A stretch of DNA of 64,000 bases from a gamma proteobacterium HTCC5015 (GCA_000155715.1 DS990598.1:28481-92480), one strand, 5' to 3'; numbered from the stretch's first letter, positions 38,301-45,743 are shown. The notes: generated from the letters alone by a model not told the origin. Program-made: numbers and translations.

Positions 38301-39891
38301 CTACACCTACGACCCGAACATCGGGCAGTTGAGCAGCGTGACCTCGCCGGACAGCGTGACCGTGCAAACGGTCTACGACGGCTTCCTAGTCACTGCCCAG
38401 CACTGGTCGGGTCCCATCAGCGGCAGCGTTAGCTGGCAGTACAACAACGACTTCCTACCGACACAAAGCCAAGTCAACAGCGGTCAGACCATCACCTACG
38501 GTTATGACAACGACAACCTGCTCACCCAGGCTGGCGATTTGTCGATCAATCGCAGTGCCACCAATGGCCTGATCACGGGCACCACACTGGCGGACATCAC
38601 CACCAGCCGCCAATACAACGGCTTTGGTGAAATAGACGCGGTAGGAGCCAGCCACGCTGGCGAAGGCGAGTTGTACCAGGCCAGCTACATCCGCGACAAA
38701 CTCGGCCGCATCACCCAAAAAACGGAAAAACTCCCCTCTCCAACCAGCGGAGAAGCGGGAGAAGAGCCGGGGGAGAGGGTGGAAACCACCACCGTCTACG
38801 GCTATGACACCGCCGGCCGCCTGCAAACGGTCACCCGCAACGGCGCAACCATCACGTACAGCTACGACGCCAATGGCAACCGCCTGAGCAAAGCCGACCC
38901 CAGTGGCACTGTCACCGGCCAGTACGATGAACAGGACCGCCTGACGCAGTACGGTAACAACAGCTACGAATACAACGCCAACGGCGACTTGATGGCCAAA
39001 AACACCCAAGCAGGCACCATTGAGTACGACTACGACGTCTTCGGCAACTTGATCTCCGCAACCATCCCCTCTCCCCTCGCGGGAGAGGCCCAGGGAGAGG
39101 GAGCCGTCGAAATCGACTACCTCATCGACGGCCAAAACCGCCGCGTCGCCAAACTCGTCAACGGCACCCAGGTGCAGGGTTTCCTCTACAAAGATCAGCT
39201 CAACCCCATCGCCGAACTGGATGGCAGTGGCAATGTCGTGTCGAGATTCGTTTATGCGGATAAGGCCAACATTCCCAGCTATATGATCAAAGGCGGCCAA
39301 ACCTACCGGATCATCAGCGATCATCTGGGCAGTCCGAGAATGGTGGTCAACACCGCCGATGGAGCGATCGCCCAACAGATGAGCTATGATGAGTTTGGTC
39401 AAGTAGTTGAAGACTCCAATCCAGGATTCCAGCCCTTTGGCTTTGCGGGTGGCATCTACGACCAGCACACCAAACTGACAAGGTTCGGTGCACGGGATTA
39501 CGATGCCGAAACAGGCCGCTGGACCACCAAGGACCCGATACGGTTTGAAGGTGGGTTAAACCTTTTTGGGTATGTGGCTAATGATCCGGTGAATTGGGTG
39601 GATATTTGGGGTCTGGAGGGCGAGCAAGCTACAGTAGAGCTAGTAAATCCAAGAGGCGCAGATTGGAGTGAGGCCAGAGAAAATAACCCCCATCTTCCTG
39701 GGCCACAATATCCAGGAGACTACGCTACAGAGTACACTGATAAAGCTGAGCGGGATGTGTGCGTGACATGCCCTAACGGCGAAAAATACTATACTCCTAT
39801 TCCTGGCGACCACCTACCGGATATCATGGACAAGTTCAATAACGGGTGGAAAAAGGAACACCCTGATCCAACAGAGGAGTATTGTGAATGA
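32344..39891 (+). CDS. Giant secreted YD-repeat/RHS protein with teneurin-like architecture and a variable C-terminal tip
   Basis: The 2515-residue product carries a signal peptide (MRYPLLAIFSLIVLTSISVSSHAG). A propeller-like N-terminal region follows, with repeated 'TLYRLSSDG'-type units. Next come Ig-like segments around residues 340-520 and a carboxypeptidase-regulatory-like fold around 645-710 (AKGRVIDRDGAALSGVLVQVKG). NHL repeats lie at about 1219-1505 (ETRGYSGDGG...LPRGMAVSSGGTLFIADWGNHRIRKV, repeated). YD repeats run from about 1540 to 2375, and the RHS core ends in [23 protein letters not shown]...[12 protein letters not shown]. After IWGLEG the last ~90 residues form a unique acidic tip, presumably the toxin or effector domain cut off inside the RHS cage. 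No type VI genes are near; Sec export is indicated. Base composition shifts to GC-rich from about nt 38040, and three short palindromic repeats interrupt that part in frame. Confidence 0.92.
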   Translation: MRYPLLAIFSLIVLTSISVSSHAGIVVGTTERLFSVDSELLEAVEIASLAPDQIATNRDGGYWLLSGKTLYRLSSDGEVMLEKRLPPSMRRAGVQLLTEEDGLFIVSHKTLYQLDSSGVVKRELMLPSRAQDALIISDEIWVATKRQVLATSTHLASSEWSIKVQGNGTDYFGQMAINETMDRLWLTSHWQLKQFNAQGELMTSTPLTIAAIQDLVVDDKNNAWVSGLEQLVKISSNGSQVLSLWPLTSWFGGSNQGLVFDADSGLVGLADKNQMVLVNQQGGVEARKSVDELLPSVSNSPWSWLTGSREKVQVLAVTKAQPAVESLSLLEPSDGELLASAQPDVLVDVEGGDLETLQDQLELTSDSLSWRLNCQIDREQLACSVDGALDEGERTYRVVVRDDAGDLVAESDPVSWRVDTQAPTLTIAIPQDGSYKNENPLELIGEVSEPAVVMVNGNRVSPDLYGIFRHEVSLSEGVNQLITVATDLAGNVAHDSRVVFLDSTPPEAIEVSDISITYDGSEGVANYQVDVPSAEVGGVLVVTNVRTGEKEHYTINSTVVVGAMTASEDDDFSFYIVDTAGNRGAHSNIGADGGKAIDYSVPSLEVASLPSPGSTPFIHQVGFVFQGASPVQRGVDETAFDEERISVAKGRVIDRDGAALSGVLVQVKGHPEYGYTITRSDGQYDLAVNGGGVLTLEFSKAGYLSAQRQSDTDWNEVSHFPTVGLVQLDSNASVVQLDGRDGVQVAKGSLVSDEDGERQAVVLFPSGTQAKMKMPNGSYKDLETLSVRATEYTVGENGQQTMPGELPPTSGYTYAVELSVDEALSVGASKVTFDQPVPFYVDNFLEFPVGEAVPLGWYDYDRSAWVPADNGRVIKIIDEVAGKAVLDVDGSGEPATQALLDELDITEEELEKLAELYSVGASLWRSLITHFTPWDCNWPYGFEEGSEAPEGNSHGPQQDDDPDCSIGSIVECQNQVLGQKLEVEGIPYDLNYRSDRVTDRKAARTIDIPISGDSLPPNVVSMRVEVEIAGQRHSWDYDPATNASHHFEWNGKDAYGRDVSGQYIARVRVGFGYIPVFLRPGEFRRSFAQLGGAPASRGGYKGRTVIYAWRSEDVPLYTTTTPGQLGAWSLDVHHHYLANSRQLILGSGQSRVSNSITRKIETVATAGDVVNALRDIGEYIGTRHFYQDSLVSAPDGSLYWSGNRTANQRVLKITPEGEIEKYAGKETRGYSGDGGAATEAELNLPRGMAVSSGGTLFIADWGNHRIRKVAPNGIITTVAGNGEEAYSGDGLSAEQAGLYQPTAVAISSDNSLYIAHRLPEPPYGSVIRKVDPSGLISTVAGAAPAVTSTCDENSGDVDDPQRARFANISAMQIDESGNLIIVDTQCHVVRKLDRSGTVSTIAGSMQWPRYGDSGDGDLAVNSELHGPHGLAISNDSGLLLTSNNRIRKIDGQGYIRTIAGLANVSGSGDGGLALDARFNGVSGVTQLGNGSVYVAEHAEGLRKIDFQFPGVQGDSYIVPSEEGRLLYQFSKMGFHLQTVDAVTGETLYEFQYDADNRLTQITDVDGNITVIERNGSGQPMAIVGPEGQRVELALDQNGYLSSIKESSNHEWQVSYTQGGLLTAFTYPNNNQSFYEYDAMGRLLRTTNEEEGGWQLSRQYDASQKGYEASIESREGRVRVYTVGEESGSSTLYRTTYPNLTQKIRRVIGSTTELTQTNGMVVTSQTAPDPRFGRSAKYTASRVLETPSGLIYNEQRNKSATLADDNDLLSHTKLTETRTVNGRTSQALFTRADNNWRFESPEGRVRNTQVDGAGRPVNVQVAGFHTLHYQYDNKGRLAAMSSKNAAGTALRDAQFTYNTLGKVSLFSDALQRETHYEYDVAGRVTRMTLPGQREVLYDYDANGNLTRLTPPGKTAHVFHYNGVDQETGYIPPSPSTGEGDTYATHYQYNLDQQLTQMTRPDGQQVQLQYGATTGNLDSVQTPRGTYSYTYDPNIGQLSSVTSPDSVTVQTVYDGFLVTAQHWSGPISGSVSWQYNNDFLPTQSQVNSGQTITYGYDNDNLLTQAGDLSINRSATNGLITGTTLADITTSRQYNGFGEIDAVGASHAGEGELYQASYIRDKLGRITQKTEKLPSPTSGEAGEEPGERVETTTVYGYDTAGRLQTVTRNGATITYSYDANGNRLSKADPSGTVTGQYDEQDRLTQYGNNSYEYNANGDLMAKNTQAGTIEYDYDVFGNLISATIPSPLAGEAQGEGAVEIDYLIDGQNRRVAKLVNGTQVQGFLYKDQLNPIAELDGSGNVVSRFVYADKANIPSYMIKGGQTYRIISDHLGSPRMVVNTADGAIAQQMSYDEFGQVVEDSNPGFQPFGFAGGIYDQHTKLTRFGARDYDAETGRWTTKDPIRFEGGLNLFGYVANDPVNWVDIWGLEGEQATVELVNPRGADWSEARENNPHLPGPQYPGDYATEYTDKAERDVCVTCPNGEKYYTPIPGDHLPDIMDKFNNGWKKEHPDPTEEYCE
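38134..38156. repeat. In-frame palindromic repeat inside the YD-repeat gene (copy 1)
   Basis: Perfect nine-base arms CCCTCTCCC/GGGAGAGGG around TCGAC, read in frame as PSPSTGEG between two YD repeats. The same palindrome family occurs in non-coding gaps at 24130-24169 and 60531-60573. Confidence 0.85.
38733..38779. repeat. In-frame palindromic repeat inside the YD-repeat gene (copy 2)
   Basis: CCCCTCTCC ... GGGGGAGAGGG, a longer version read as LPSPTSGEAGEEPGERV. It is duplicated in the displaced cassette at about 41006-41052. Confidence 0.8.
39066..39101. repeat. In-frame palindromic repeat inside the YD-repeat gene (copy 3)
   Basis: CCCCTCTCCCCTCGCGGGAG followed by a second GGGAGAGGG, read as PSPLAGEAQGEG. 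The matching site in the displaced cassette (41338-41384) is a different, longer form read as PSPLIEEAGEGQGEG, so the repeat length varies in frame between otherwise near-identical copies. Confidence 0.8.
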
Positions 39892-40553
39892 GGTTTTCTC
39901 TTGTATTGATTTTTTTGTTGACAGTCGCTGATTCCGGAGTCTCTTCTGCTATGGGGGGAGATGACTTTTGTAATGCGGGTGATATTGAAAGTTGTTTTCT
40001 TTATGGGTTTGATGAACTCAGATCAGGCGACACGGATTCTGGAATTGAGTGTTTAAAGATAGCATCAAAAGAAGGGCATTACTTTTCAGGCGTTCTTCTT
40101 TCAGCATACTACTCGAGCATTGGGGATACGACTGGTGCGCTATATAATATGCCGGAGGCAGGGTCAAACCTAGAGGGCCTTGTTATTGCCTGGCTGGGTG
40201 ATGTTAAAAAAGCACTTTATCCAGAAAGTGATAGTGTTGCACATGAGGTTCCTAGTTTAGACGATTGGCTGTCTGGGGATCCTTACGATTATATTGAGGC
40301 AGCAAAGTGGTTGAATAAAATAATTTTAGGGGACAATAATCAGGCTAATAGATATGCCTCATCGTACAAGGGCTTGTCAAAAATAGCTTTTTGTTCTAAC
40401 TCCTCTTCGGCGAAGAAGGGTAAAGAGTTGATACTTTCGGCTTTAACAGATGAGGAGAAAGGGTTAATGGAAACTCGTCTTAATATTGAGATTGGAAGTG
40501 GCTTCGCGTTTAGTAGGGAAGATTGTAAAAATCTTAGTTCTTTTATGCAGTAG
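39888..40553 (+). CDS. Exported protein behind the RHS tip, candidate immunity protein
   Basis: No family is recognised with confidence. The 221-residue product has a signal peptide (MRFSLVLIFLLTVADSGVSSA) and an alpha-helical, Sel1-like look (SCFLYGFDELRSGDTDSGIECLKIASKEGHYFSGVLLSAYYSSIGD). Several cysteines are present. Its ATG overlaps the RHS stop (ATGA), the position where cognate immunity genes of RHS toxins are found. Export would suit protection against a toxin acting in the periplasm or at the surface; this is inference. AT-rich like the tip, unlike the GC-rich core. Confidence 0.7.
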   Translation: MRFSLVLIFLLTVADSGVSSAMGGDDFCNAGDIESCFLYGFDELRSGDTDSGIECLKIASKEGHYFSGVLLSAYYSSIGDTTGALYNMPEAGSNLEGLVIAWLGDVKKALYPESDSVAHEVPSLDDWLSGDPYDYIEAAKWLNKIILGDNNQANRYASSYKGLSKIAFCSNSSSAKKGKELILSALTDEEKGLMETRLNIEIGSGFAFSREDCKNLSSFMQ

Positions 40554-40646
40554 TTGAAAGGTATGTCGCCACATTAATACCTCCCAAGCTTTAGAGCTAA
40601 TAATTGGGGTCTAAGTACTATTTTTCTAATTACGGTCAGTACCGAT

Positions 40647-42239
40647 TACGACGGTTTTCTTGTCACTGCCCAGCACTGGTCGGGTCCCATCAGCGGCAGC
40701 GTTAGCTGGCAGTACAACAATGACTTCCTGCCCACCCAGAGTCAGGTCAACAGCGCTCAGACCATCACCTACGGTTATGACAACGACAACCTGCTCACCC
40801 AGGCTGGCGATTTGTCGATCAATCGCAGCGCCACCAATGGCTTGATCACGGGCACCACACTGGCGGACATCACCACCAGCCGCCAATACAACGGCTTTGG
40901 TGAAATAGACGCGGTAGGAGCCAGCCACGCTGGCGAAGGCGAGTTGTACCAGGCCAGCTACATCCGCGACAAACTCGGCCGCATCACCCAAAAAACGGAA
41001 AAACTCCCCTCTCCAACCAGCGGAGAAGCGGGAGAAGAGCCGGGGGAGAGGGTGGAAACCACCACCGTCTACGGCTATGACACCGCCGGCCGCCTGCAAA
41101 CGGTCACCCGCAACGGCGCAACCATCACGTACAGCTACGACGCCAATGGCAACCGCCTGAGCAAAGCCGACCCCAGTGGCACTGTCACCGGCCAGTACGA
41201 TGAACAGGACCGCCTGACGCAGTACGGTAACAACAGCTACGAATACAACGCCAACGGCGACTTGATGGCCAAAAACACCCAAGCAGGCACCATTGAGTAC
41301 GACTACGACGTCTTCGGCAATCTTATCTCAGCCACAGTCCCCTCTCCGCTGATCGAAGAAGCGGGAGAGGGCCAGGGAGAGGGGGCCGTCGAAATCGACT
41401 ACCTCATCGACGGCCAAAACCGCCGCGTTGGTAAAATTGTCAACGGCACACAGGTGCAGGGCTTCCTCTACAAGGACCAGCTCAATCCCATCGCCGAACT
41501 GGATGGCAGTGGCAATGTCGTGTCGAGATTCGTTTATGCGGATAAGGCCAACATTCCCAGCTATATGATCAAAGGCGGCCAAACCTACCGGATCATCAGC
41601 GATCACTTGGGTAGCCCGAGAATGGTGGTCAATACAGCAAATGGAGCCATCGCACAGGAAATGGACTACGACACCTTTGGTAACATCACCAAAGATACCA
41701 ATCCCGGCTTTCAGCCGTTTGGCTTTGCGGGTGGAATCTATGACCAGCACACCAAGCTGACAAGATTCGGTGCACGGGATTACGATGCCGAAACAGGTCG
41801 CTGGACCACCAAGGACCCGATACGCTTTGACGGTGGCGATACAAGCTTGTATGGCTATGCGTTTGCTGACCCTGTTAATATGCTAGACCTTGATGGCAGG
41901 GTGGCAATAGCAGTACCTGTTGGTTTGGCGGTTGCAACAGGTTTTGCTGCTGCTTGGTGGTCGGCGACGAACCCTTTTACTAACCCTCCCATGTGGAATG
42001 AGAATGGCTCAGAGGGCTCAGAAGATTCAGCAGTATATCCAGATAATCCGGAAACCTCTCCTGATGACTTTGATCGCATTAGAGGAACGCGTGCGAAACA
42101 ATGTGAGGATGGATCTGTGTGGGAAAAAGATACATCAAGCCACGGTGGCGAGCAGTGGAAGCGCTGGCCAAATAGAAAATCTTGGGAAAGAGGCGATAGA
42201 CCTACTAGTGTTTGGCCTGATGGACGAGTTAGAAAGTAG
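40647..42239 (+). pseudogene. Displaced RHS C-terminal cassette 2 (no start, alternative tip)
   Basis: The sequence from TACGACGG at 40647 is nearly identical to 38378-39545 of the large gene and stays in frame, but lacks the upstream two thirds and any good start. An internal ATG at 40812 opens the longest ATG-initiated frame (475 residues). After the core motif [22 protein letters not shown] the sequence diverges into a new tip (LYGYAFADPVNMLDLDGRVAIAVPVGLAVATG...), with a hydrophobic stretch and an ending rich in Trp, Arg and Lys (EQWKRWPNRKSWERGDRP...VWPDGRVRK). It looks like a stored toxin tip that could be swapped into the full-length gene by recombination in the shared core. I vaguely recall similar Trp/Arg endings in polymorphic toxins but cannot name the fold. 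Confidence 0.85.
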
Positions 42240-42243
42240 CTAA

Positions 42244-42630
42244 ATGAATATGCAATTAGATTTTGAAACTTTGTTTAATCAAGCCTTGAGTGATTGGCCA
42301 GAAGAACTTGATTTGAGTGTGCTTGAGCATGCTGATTCAGATTTTAGTCATTACAGTGTGAAGGGACTTGGTGATGTGTTTTATGAAATTGAGGGAAAGT
42401 TTATTGATTCGGAGCTAGAGGTCATCTTTTGTGAGTTGCATATGGCCATATATATTTTGCTACGTTCAACTGCGAAGTTCCTTAAAGGTATAAAGCGCTC
42501 ATCTATTCGGTCAAAAATGGTCAAACTAATTTTTGAGGAGCGGTTAAAGAGATCTTGTGCAAGATCGGATTTAAATTGGAGAGAGGCAGATTACAAATTG
42601 GTTGAATTGTATTTTTCGAAAAACAAGTAG
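42244..42630 (+). CDS. Small cytoplasmic protein behind cassette 2, candidate immunity protein
   Basis: The 128-residue product (MNMQLDFETLFNQALSDWPEELDLSVLEHADSDF...) starts five bases after the cassette 2 stop and has no signal peptide or membrane helix. The N-terminal half is acidic and the C-terminal half basic. It is not recognised by family. Position and size fit a cognate immunity gene for the second tip, acting in the cytoplasm. Confidence 0.65.
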   Translation: MNMQLDFETLFNQALSDWPEELDLSVLEHADSDFSHYSVKGLGDVFYEIEGKFIDSELEVIFCELHMAIYILLRSTAKFLKGIKRSSIRSKMVKLIFEERLKRSCARSDLNWREADYKLVELYFSKNK

Positions 42631-42655
42631 AAAACTACTTCACCGACTGCCAAAA

Positions 42656-43271
42656 CCGCTTTATATGATCAAGGACGGTCAGACCTACCGGATCATCAGC
42701 GATCACCTGGGTAGTCCCAGACTGGTAGTAAACACAGCAGACGGCACCATCGCACAGGAAATGGACTACGACGCCTTTGGCAATATCATCAAAGACACCA
42801 ACCCGGGATTCCAGCCCTTTGGCTTTGCGGGGGGGCATCTACGACCAGCACACCAAACTGACAAGGTTCGGTGCACGGGATTACGATGCCGAAACAGGCC
42901 GCTGGACTACCAAGGATCCGATACGCTTTGATGGTGGATTTAATCTCTTTGGGTATGTGGCCAATGATCCGGTGAATTTTATAGATGGTAATGGATTGGT
43001 ACCTAAGGGGATTAACAGAAAAAATAGAGACGGGATTCGAACTCTGTCAGATTTTTTTGATACTACTATAGAAAATTGGTGGCCAGCGAAAAAGTATGAG
43101 CCTCGATGCGTTCTATGGGAGTGTTCTCCGCAGCCGAAAGATCTAAATAATGAAGGCTCGTGTCCACCACAAAAAATAGGTGAAGGTTACCCTTATATGG
43201 CTAGCCCTCACTATAACCCTAATAGAGATGAAAACTGCAAATGCATAAAGTCTGTGCCATTTTACCAATGA
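42656..43271 (+). pseudogene. Displaced RHS C-terminal cassette 3, frameshifted
   Basis: Homology to the RHS core begins near 42656 (TATATGATCAA..., compare 39280). At about 42829-42836 the run GGGGGGG replaces the GGGTGG of the intact gene and is one base longer, shifting the frame from the reading that starts at 42602 into the one that continues to 43271. After [10 protein letters not shown] the tip is again unique ([43 protein letters not shown]...), with four cysteines in the last 45 residues ([21 protein letters not shown]). It probably represents a third stored tip, broken upstream but with an intact tip-coding end. Confidence 0.82.
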
Positions 43272-43666
43272 TGATAAAGCGTTTAGTTGTTATTTTTTCG
43301 ATTTCTGTGCTGTGTTTTTTGTCCTTTTTCTTTGGTAGATATATCGGAGATAGGGGCGTGGGTATTGCACTTAACCATACTCAATTGATGATCTCTTTCC
43401 ATCACTTACAAGAGTATAAAAAGATCAAGCATGCTATAGAGTCTGGTTGTACGGATTTAGCGCAGACTCGTCTGGACTATCGAATCGACACAGAGAAAAT
43501 GCTGATGGCTGGTTTTTTGCAGGATGCAGCTAATGAATCGGCAGTGGATTATATCGAGTTAAGAGATGAAAAGCTGATTAGCGAGTTAAAAGAGCATGAG
43601 GCTGATCGAAATAAAACATGGGATTTCCCAGACTGTGACGAAAACAGAGCGGCTCTAAGTCCTTAA
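43268..43666 (+). CDS. Membrane-anchored small protein behind cassette 3, candidate immunity protein
   Basis: The 132-residue product opens with a single hydrophobic segment ([27 protein letters not shown]) followed by a charged helical domain ([25 protein letters not shown]...). Its ATG overlaps the cassette 3 stop. No family recognised. As with the other two cassettes, the position suggests immunity, here tethered to the inner membrane facing the periplasm. Confidence 0.65.
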   Translation: MMIKRLVVIFSISVLCFLSFFFGRYIGDRGVGIALNHTQLMISFHHLQEYKKIKHAIESGCTDLAQTRLDYRIDTEKMLMAGFLQDAANESAVDYIELRDEKLISELKEHEADRNKTWDFPDCDENRAALSP

Positions 43667-43935
43667 ACAATTCTAGCCCTTACAAGGTCTATGGAAAGCA
43701 AAGTAAAAAAGCTCGCTATTTTTTGAGTTTTTACCCTGACAGAAAGGCACGTACTCCCAGTCTTTATAAAATAGATGAGATGAACTTCGAATTTGACCTT
43801 TATTCATTTGGACATCCCTCTGATCCCACTTCCTTTGTGGCGATGAGGGAGGGTACGAGCGGATTGATACTGTCTCACTCAAAAAAAGAGTTAGAAAGTT
43901 TTATTAACAGCTTAACAATCAAGCCCTGCGAGTGA
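43667..43935 (+). pseudogene. AT-rich remnant of a small gene, possibly an immunity-gene fragment
   Basis: An open frame without a convincing start runs to the stop at 43935 (a TTG at 43723 opens a 70-residue version: FYPDRKARTPSLYKIDEMNFEFDLYSFGHPSDPTSFVAMREGTSGLILSHSKKELESFINSL). The sequence reads like a real protein end and is followed directly by RHS scraps, so it may be the tail of a lost tip or immunity gene. Confidence 0.5.
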
Positions 43936-44062
43936 GTACACCAAGCTGACAAGGTTTGTTGTTCGGGGTTACGATGCCTAGACCATCGTAGATCTAGACG
44001 GCCAAGGTGATGTAGTGGCAAGGTTCGTTTACGCGGATAAGGCCAATATTCCCGCTCGAACA
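43936..44062 (+). pseudogene. Scrambled RHS core remnants
   Basis: CACCAAGCTGACAAGGTTTG and GGGTTACGATGCC match the core near 39468-39508, then CGGATAAGGCCAATATTCCC matches the core near 39257-39276, which lies upstream of it in the intact gene. The two pieces are joined out of order with internal stops, so this is debris of a further cassette, ending against the hipA stop. Confidence 0.7.
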
Positions 44063-45340
44063 CTATTTTTTGGCCTCAATCTTAAAATCGTCCTGAAGTG
44101 TATTCCAATGTGATCTAAGTGTTTTTTTGTGTGCTTCGTCCATTGGTAGCGTTGTCAGTGCTTCAGGCCATCGTTCTCTGGCTTTCTTCATGACTTCATC
44201 CAAGTGTGGCTTTATTGCCCTCCATGGAATACCAGACTTATCTGCCCACCACTGAAAATGCGCCATGGTGACGGTATACCATTCCTTGGTTTTACCGAGG
44301 TTTAGCGCGTATTGGGTTTCATTTTCGATATACACATTGGTTGTTACGATATCGTAGGCAGGTGAAAGTCGCGGCGTCACTTTATCGGGGTACACGAAGC
44401 TCCAATTCTTTAAGTGCGCATCGCCATTCGCCAAGAGAATGTTCACCAATAAGCGCCTTGCGAACTGCTGAGCGTCGGTCAACCCGTCGCCAGAAAAGTC
44501 ATAAATGACTTTGCCGATATTCTCGTAATTGGCTGATGTGTATTTTTCGTGCGGGTACTTCACCAGAATTTGCGCGAAGTCTTCCATGTGAATGCGCTGG
44601 TTGTCGTCACGATCAAATCGCTTGATGGCAAAGGCCTGTTTTTCATTGGGTAAGTTAATTTGTGGTAGGTTGTCGAGCTTATCCAGCTCAACCAATTTGA
44701 TCTCGGGAATTTCAACGCCCACCATGCCCGCTAGCGACATGGCAGTGTATTCGTTCAGTGGTACAAACTTATGCTGGGTTGAGGGCGTTTTGATGATCCA
44801 GTCACCTAGCGCGTCATCTTTGGATAAGTTATAGCGACCCTCTTTTTCTTTCATGGAAAATTTCATTTGCACGCCAGCCAAGGAGAATTTGTTCTCTTGG
44901 GTGGTCTTGTCAAACTTAACCGCTTTAGCTTTTCCATGCGTGCTTAGGACATAATCTGGGATATCCTCAGGCTCCATTGGCGTGGCTTTGATTGCCCCCG
45001 GCAAGTCTTCGCCAAGGTACGAGAGAATCTGAAATTCGTTATCTATGTGGACTTTCAGGCTTTGTGCGATCAGTTCGCGTAACGAGCCTTCTGGCAGCAA
45101 ATTTGAAAACACAGGATGCAGCCGTTGGTTTTGTACCCATGGCGCGGCCATGAGCTTGGTCGCATTCGGAAACGAAGGGTGAGTGATCAGGCTGAGTGTT
45201 GGGCGCTTGGGGTCATTTTTAAATGAGTCTGCGATGCTCAATACGTTGCGGCCATTCTTAAAGCCAGCCAGATAGCCGACCAATACACCGTGGATGGAGA
45301 TCTGTAATACGTTTACTTCATCATTGTTACCTGCGCTCAT
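44063..45340 (-). CDS. hipA: HipA-family serine/threonine kinase toxin
   Basis: HipA kinases phosphorylate glutamyl-tRNA synthetase or other targets and cause growth arrest or persistence. The 425-residue product has the N-terminal subdomain (HGVLVGYLAGFKNGRNVLSIADSF...HPVFSNLLPEGSLRELIA), the autophosphorylation/ATP-loop region (FSLAGVQMKFSM) and the catalytic loop NGDAHLKNWSF with Asp307, followed by AYDIV with Asp330, equivalent in position to the two catalytic aspartates of E. coli HipA. The start at 45340 overlaps the hipB stop; the frame is open nine codons further but that would run into hipB. Confidence 0.92.
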   Translation of the reverse strand: MSAGNNDEVNVLQISIHGVLVGYLAGFKNGRNVLSIADSFKNDPKRPTLSLITHPSFPNATKLMAAPWVQNQRLHPVFSNLLPEGSLRELIAQSLKVHIDNEFQILSYLGEDLPGAIKATPMEPEDIPDYVLSTHGKAKAVKFDKTTQENKFSLAGVQMKFSMKEKEGRYNLSKDDALGDWIIKTPSTQHKFVPLNEYTAMSLAGMVGVEIPEIKLVELDKLDNLPQINLPNEKQAFAIKRFDRDDNQRIHMEDFAQILVKYPHEKYTSANYENIGKVIYDFSGDGLTDAQQFARRLLVNILLANGDAHLKNWSFVYPDKVTPRLSPAYDIVTTNVYIENETQYALNLGKTKEWYTVTMAHFQWWADKSGIPWRAIKPHLDEVMKKARERWPEALTTLPMDEAHKKTLRSHWNTLQDDFKIEAKK

Positions 45341-45663
45341 TCGTTTTCTCCCAGCAAGCCCTGCCATGGGTCATCGGCCAATGGATTGCTTTGTTCTTTT
45401 TCCGTCTGGCTGGGGTTCCCTGTTGATGTCGGGTGATCGTCGGCCAGTACCGCCAGTACAGCATTCAATTTTTCCTGCGGTATTAGCAGCAACTCACTTT
45501 TAAGCCCCTTGGCGACTAGCGCCAGCGTATCAAGCCGCGGGTTACCTTTGGATTCCAGTCGCTGATATTGCTGGCGCGACATTCCAACACGCAGCATCAT
45601 ATCGTGCTGTTTGAGTTCCAATGTGATGCGACGCTTTTTGATTTGCTCGAGCAGTGAATTCAT
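45337..45663 (-). CDS. hipB: HipB-family antitoxin and repressor
   Basis: The 108-residue protein has an XRE helix-turn-helix (LKQHDMMLRVGMSRQQYQRLESKGNPRLDTLALVAKGL) and a disordered, acidic C-terminal tail ending PLADDPWQGLLGENE. A tail with a tryptophan near the end recalls the Lon-sensitive tail of E. coli HipB, though this one is longer. It is first in the hipBA operon and presumably represses it through the repeats just upstream. Confidence 0.9.
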   Translation of the reverse strand: MNSLLEQIKKRRITLELKQHDMMLRVGMSRQQYQRLESKGNPRLDTLALVAKGLKSELLLIPQEKLNAVLAVLADDHPTSTGNPSQTEKEQSNPLADDPWQGLLGENE

Positions 45664-45675
45664 AACGAAATATAT

Positions 45676-45743
45676 ATGTTGCTATTTATCAATAGCAAAC
45701 ATATTAGTTTCTTATTTTTTGATTGGCAACATATTAGTTTCTT
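45676..45743. promoter_or_regulatory. Probable HipB operators
   Basis: An inverted repeat ATGTTGCTATT/AATAGCAAACAT (one-base bulge, 45676-45702) overlaps the first of two exact 16-base direct repeats AACATATTAGTTTCTT (45698-45713 and 45728-45743), spaced exactly 30 bases apart, about three helical turns. All lie within 80 bases upstream of hipB in otherwise AT-rich DNA. Confidence 0.7.

Noticed and set aside
38455-39468. A 337-codon open frame on the minus strand inside the RHS core, and a matching 218-codon one at 40626-41282
   Set aside because: They mirror the GC-rich, period-three coding sequence of the RHS core, translate to a repetitive Val/Ala/Gly-rich product, and exist twice only because the core is duplicated.
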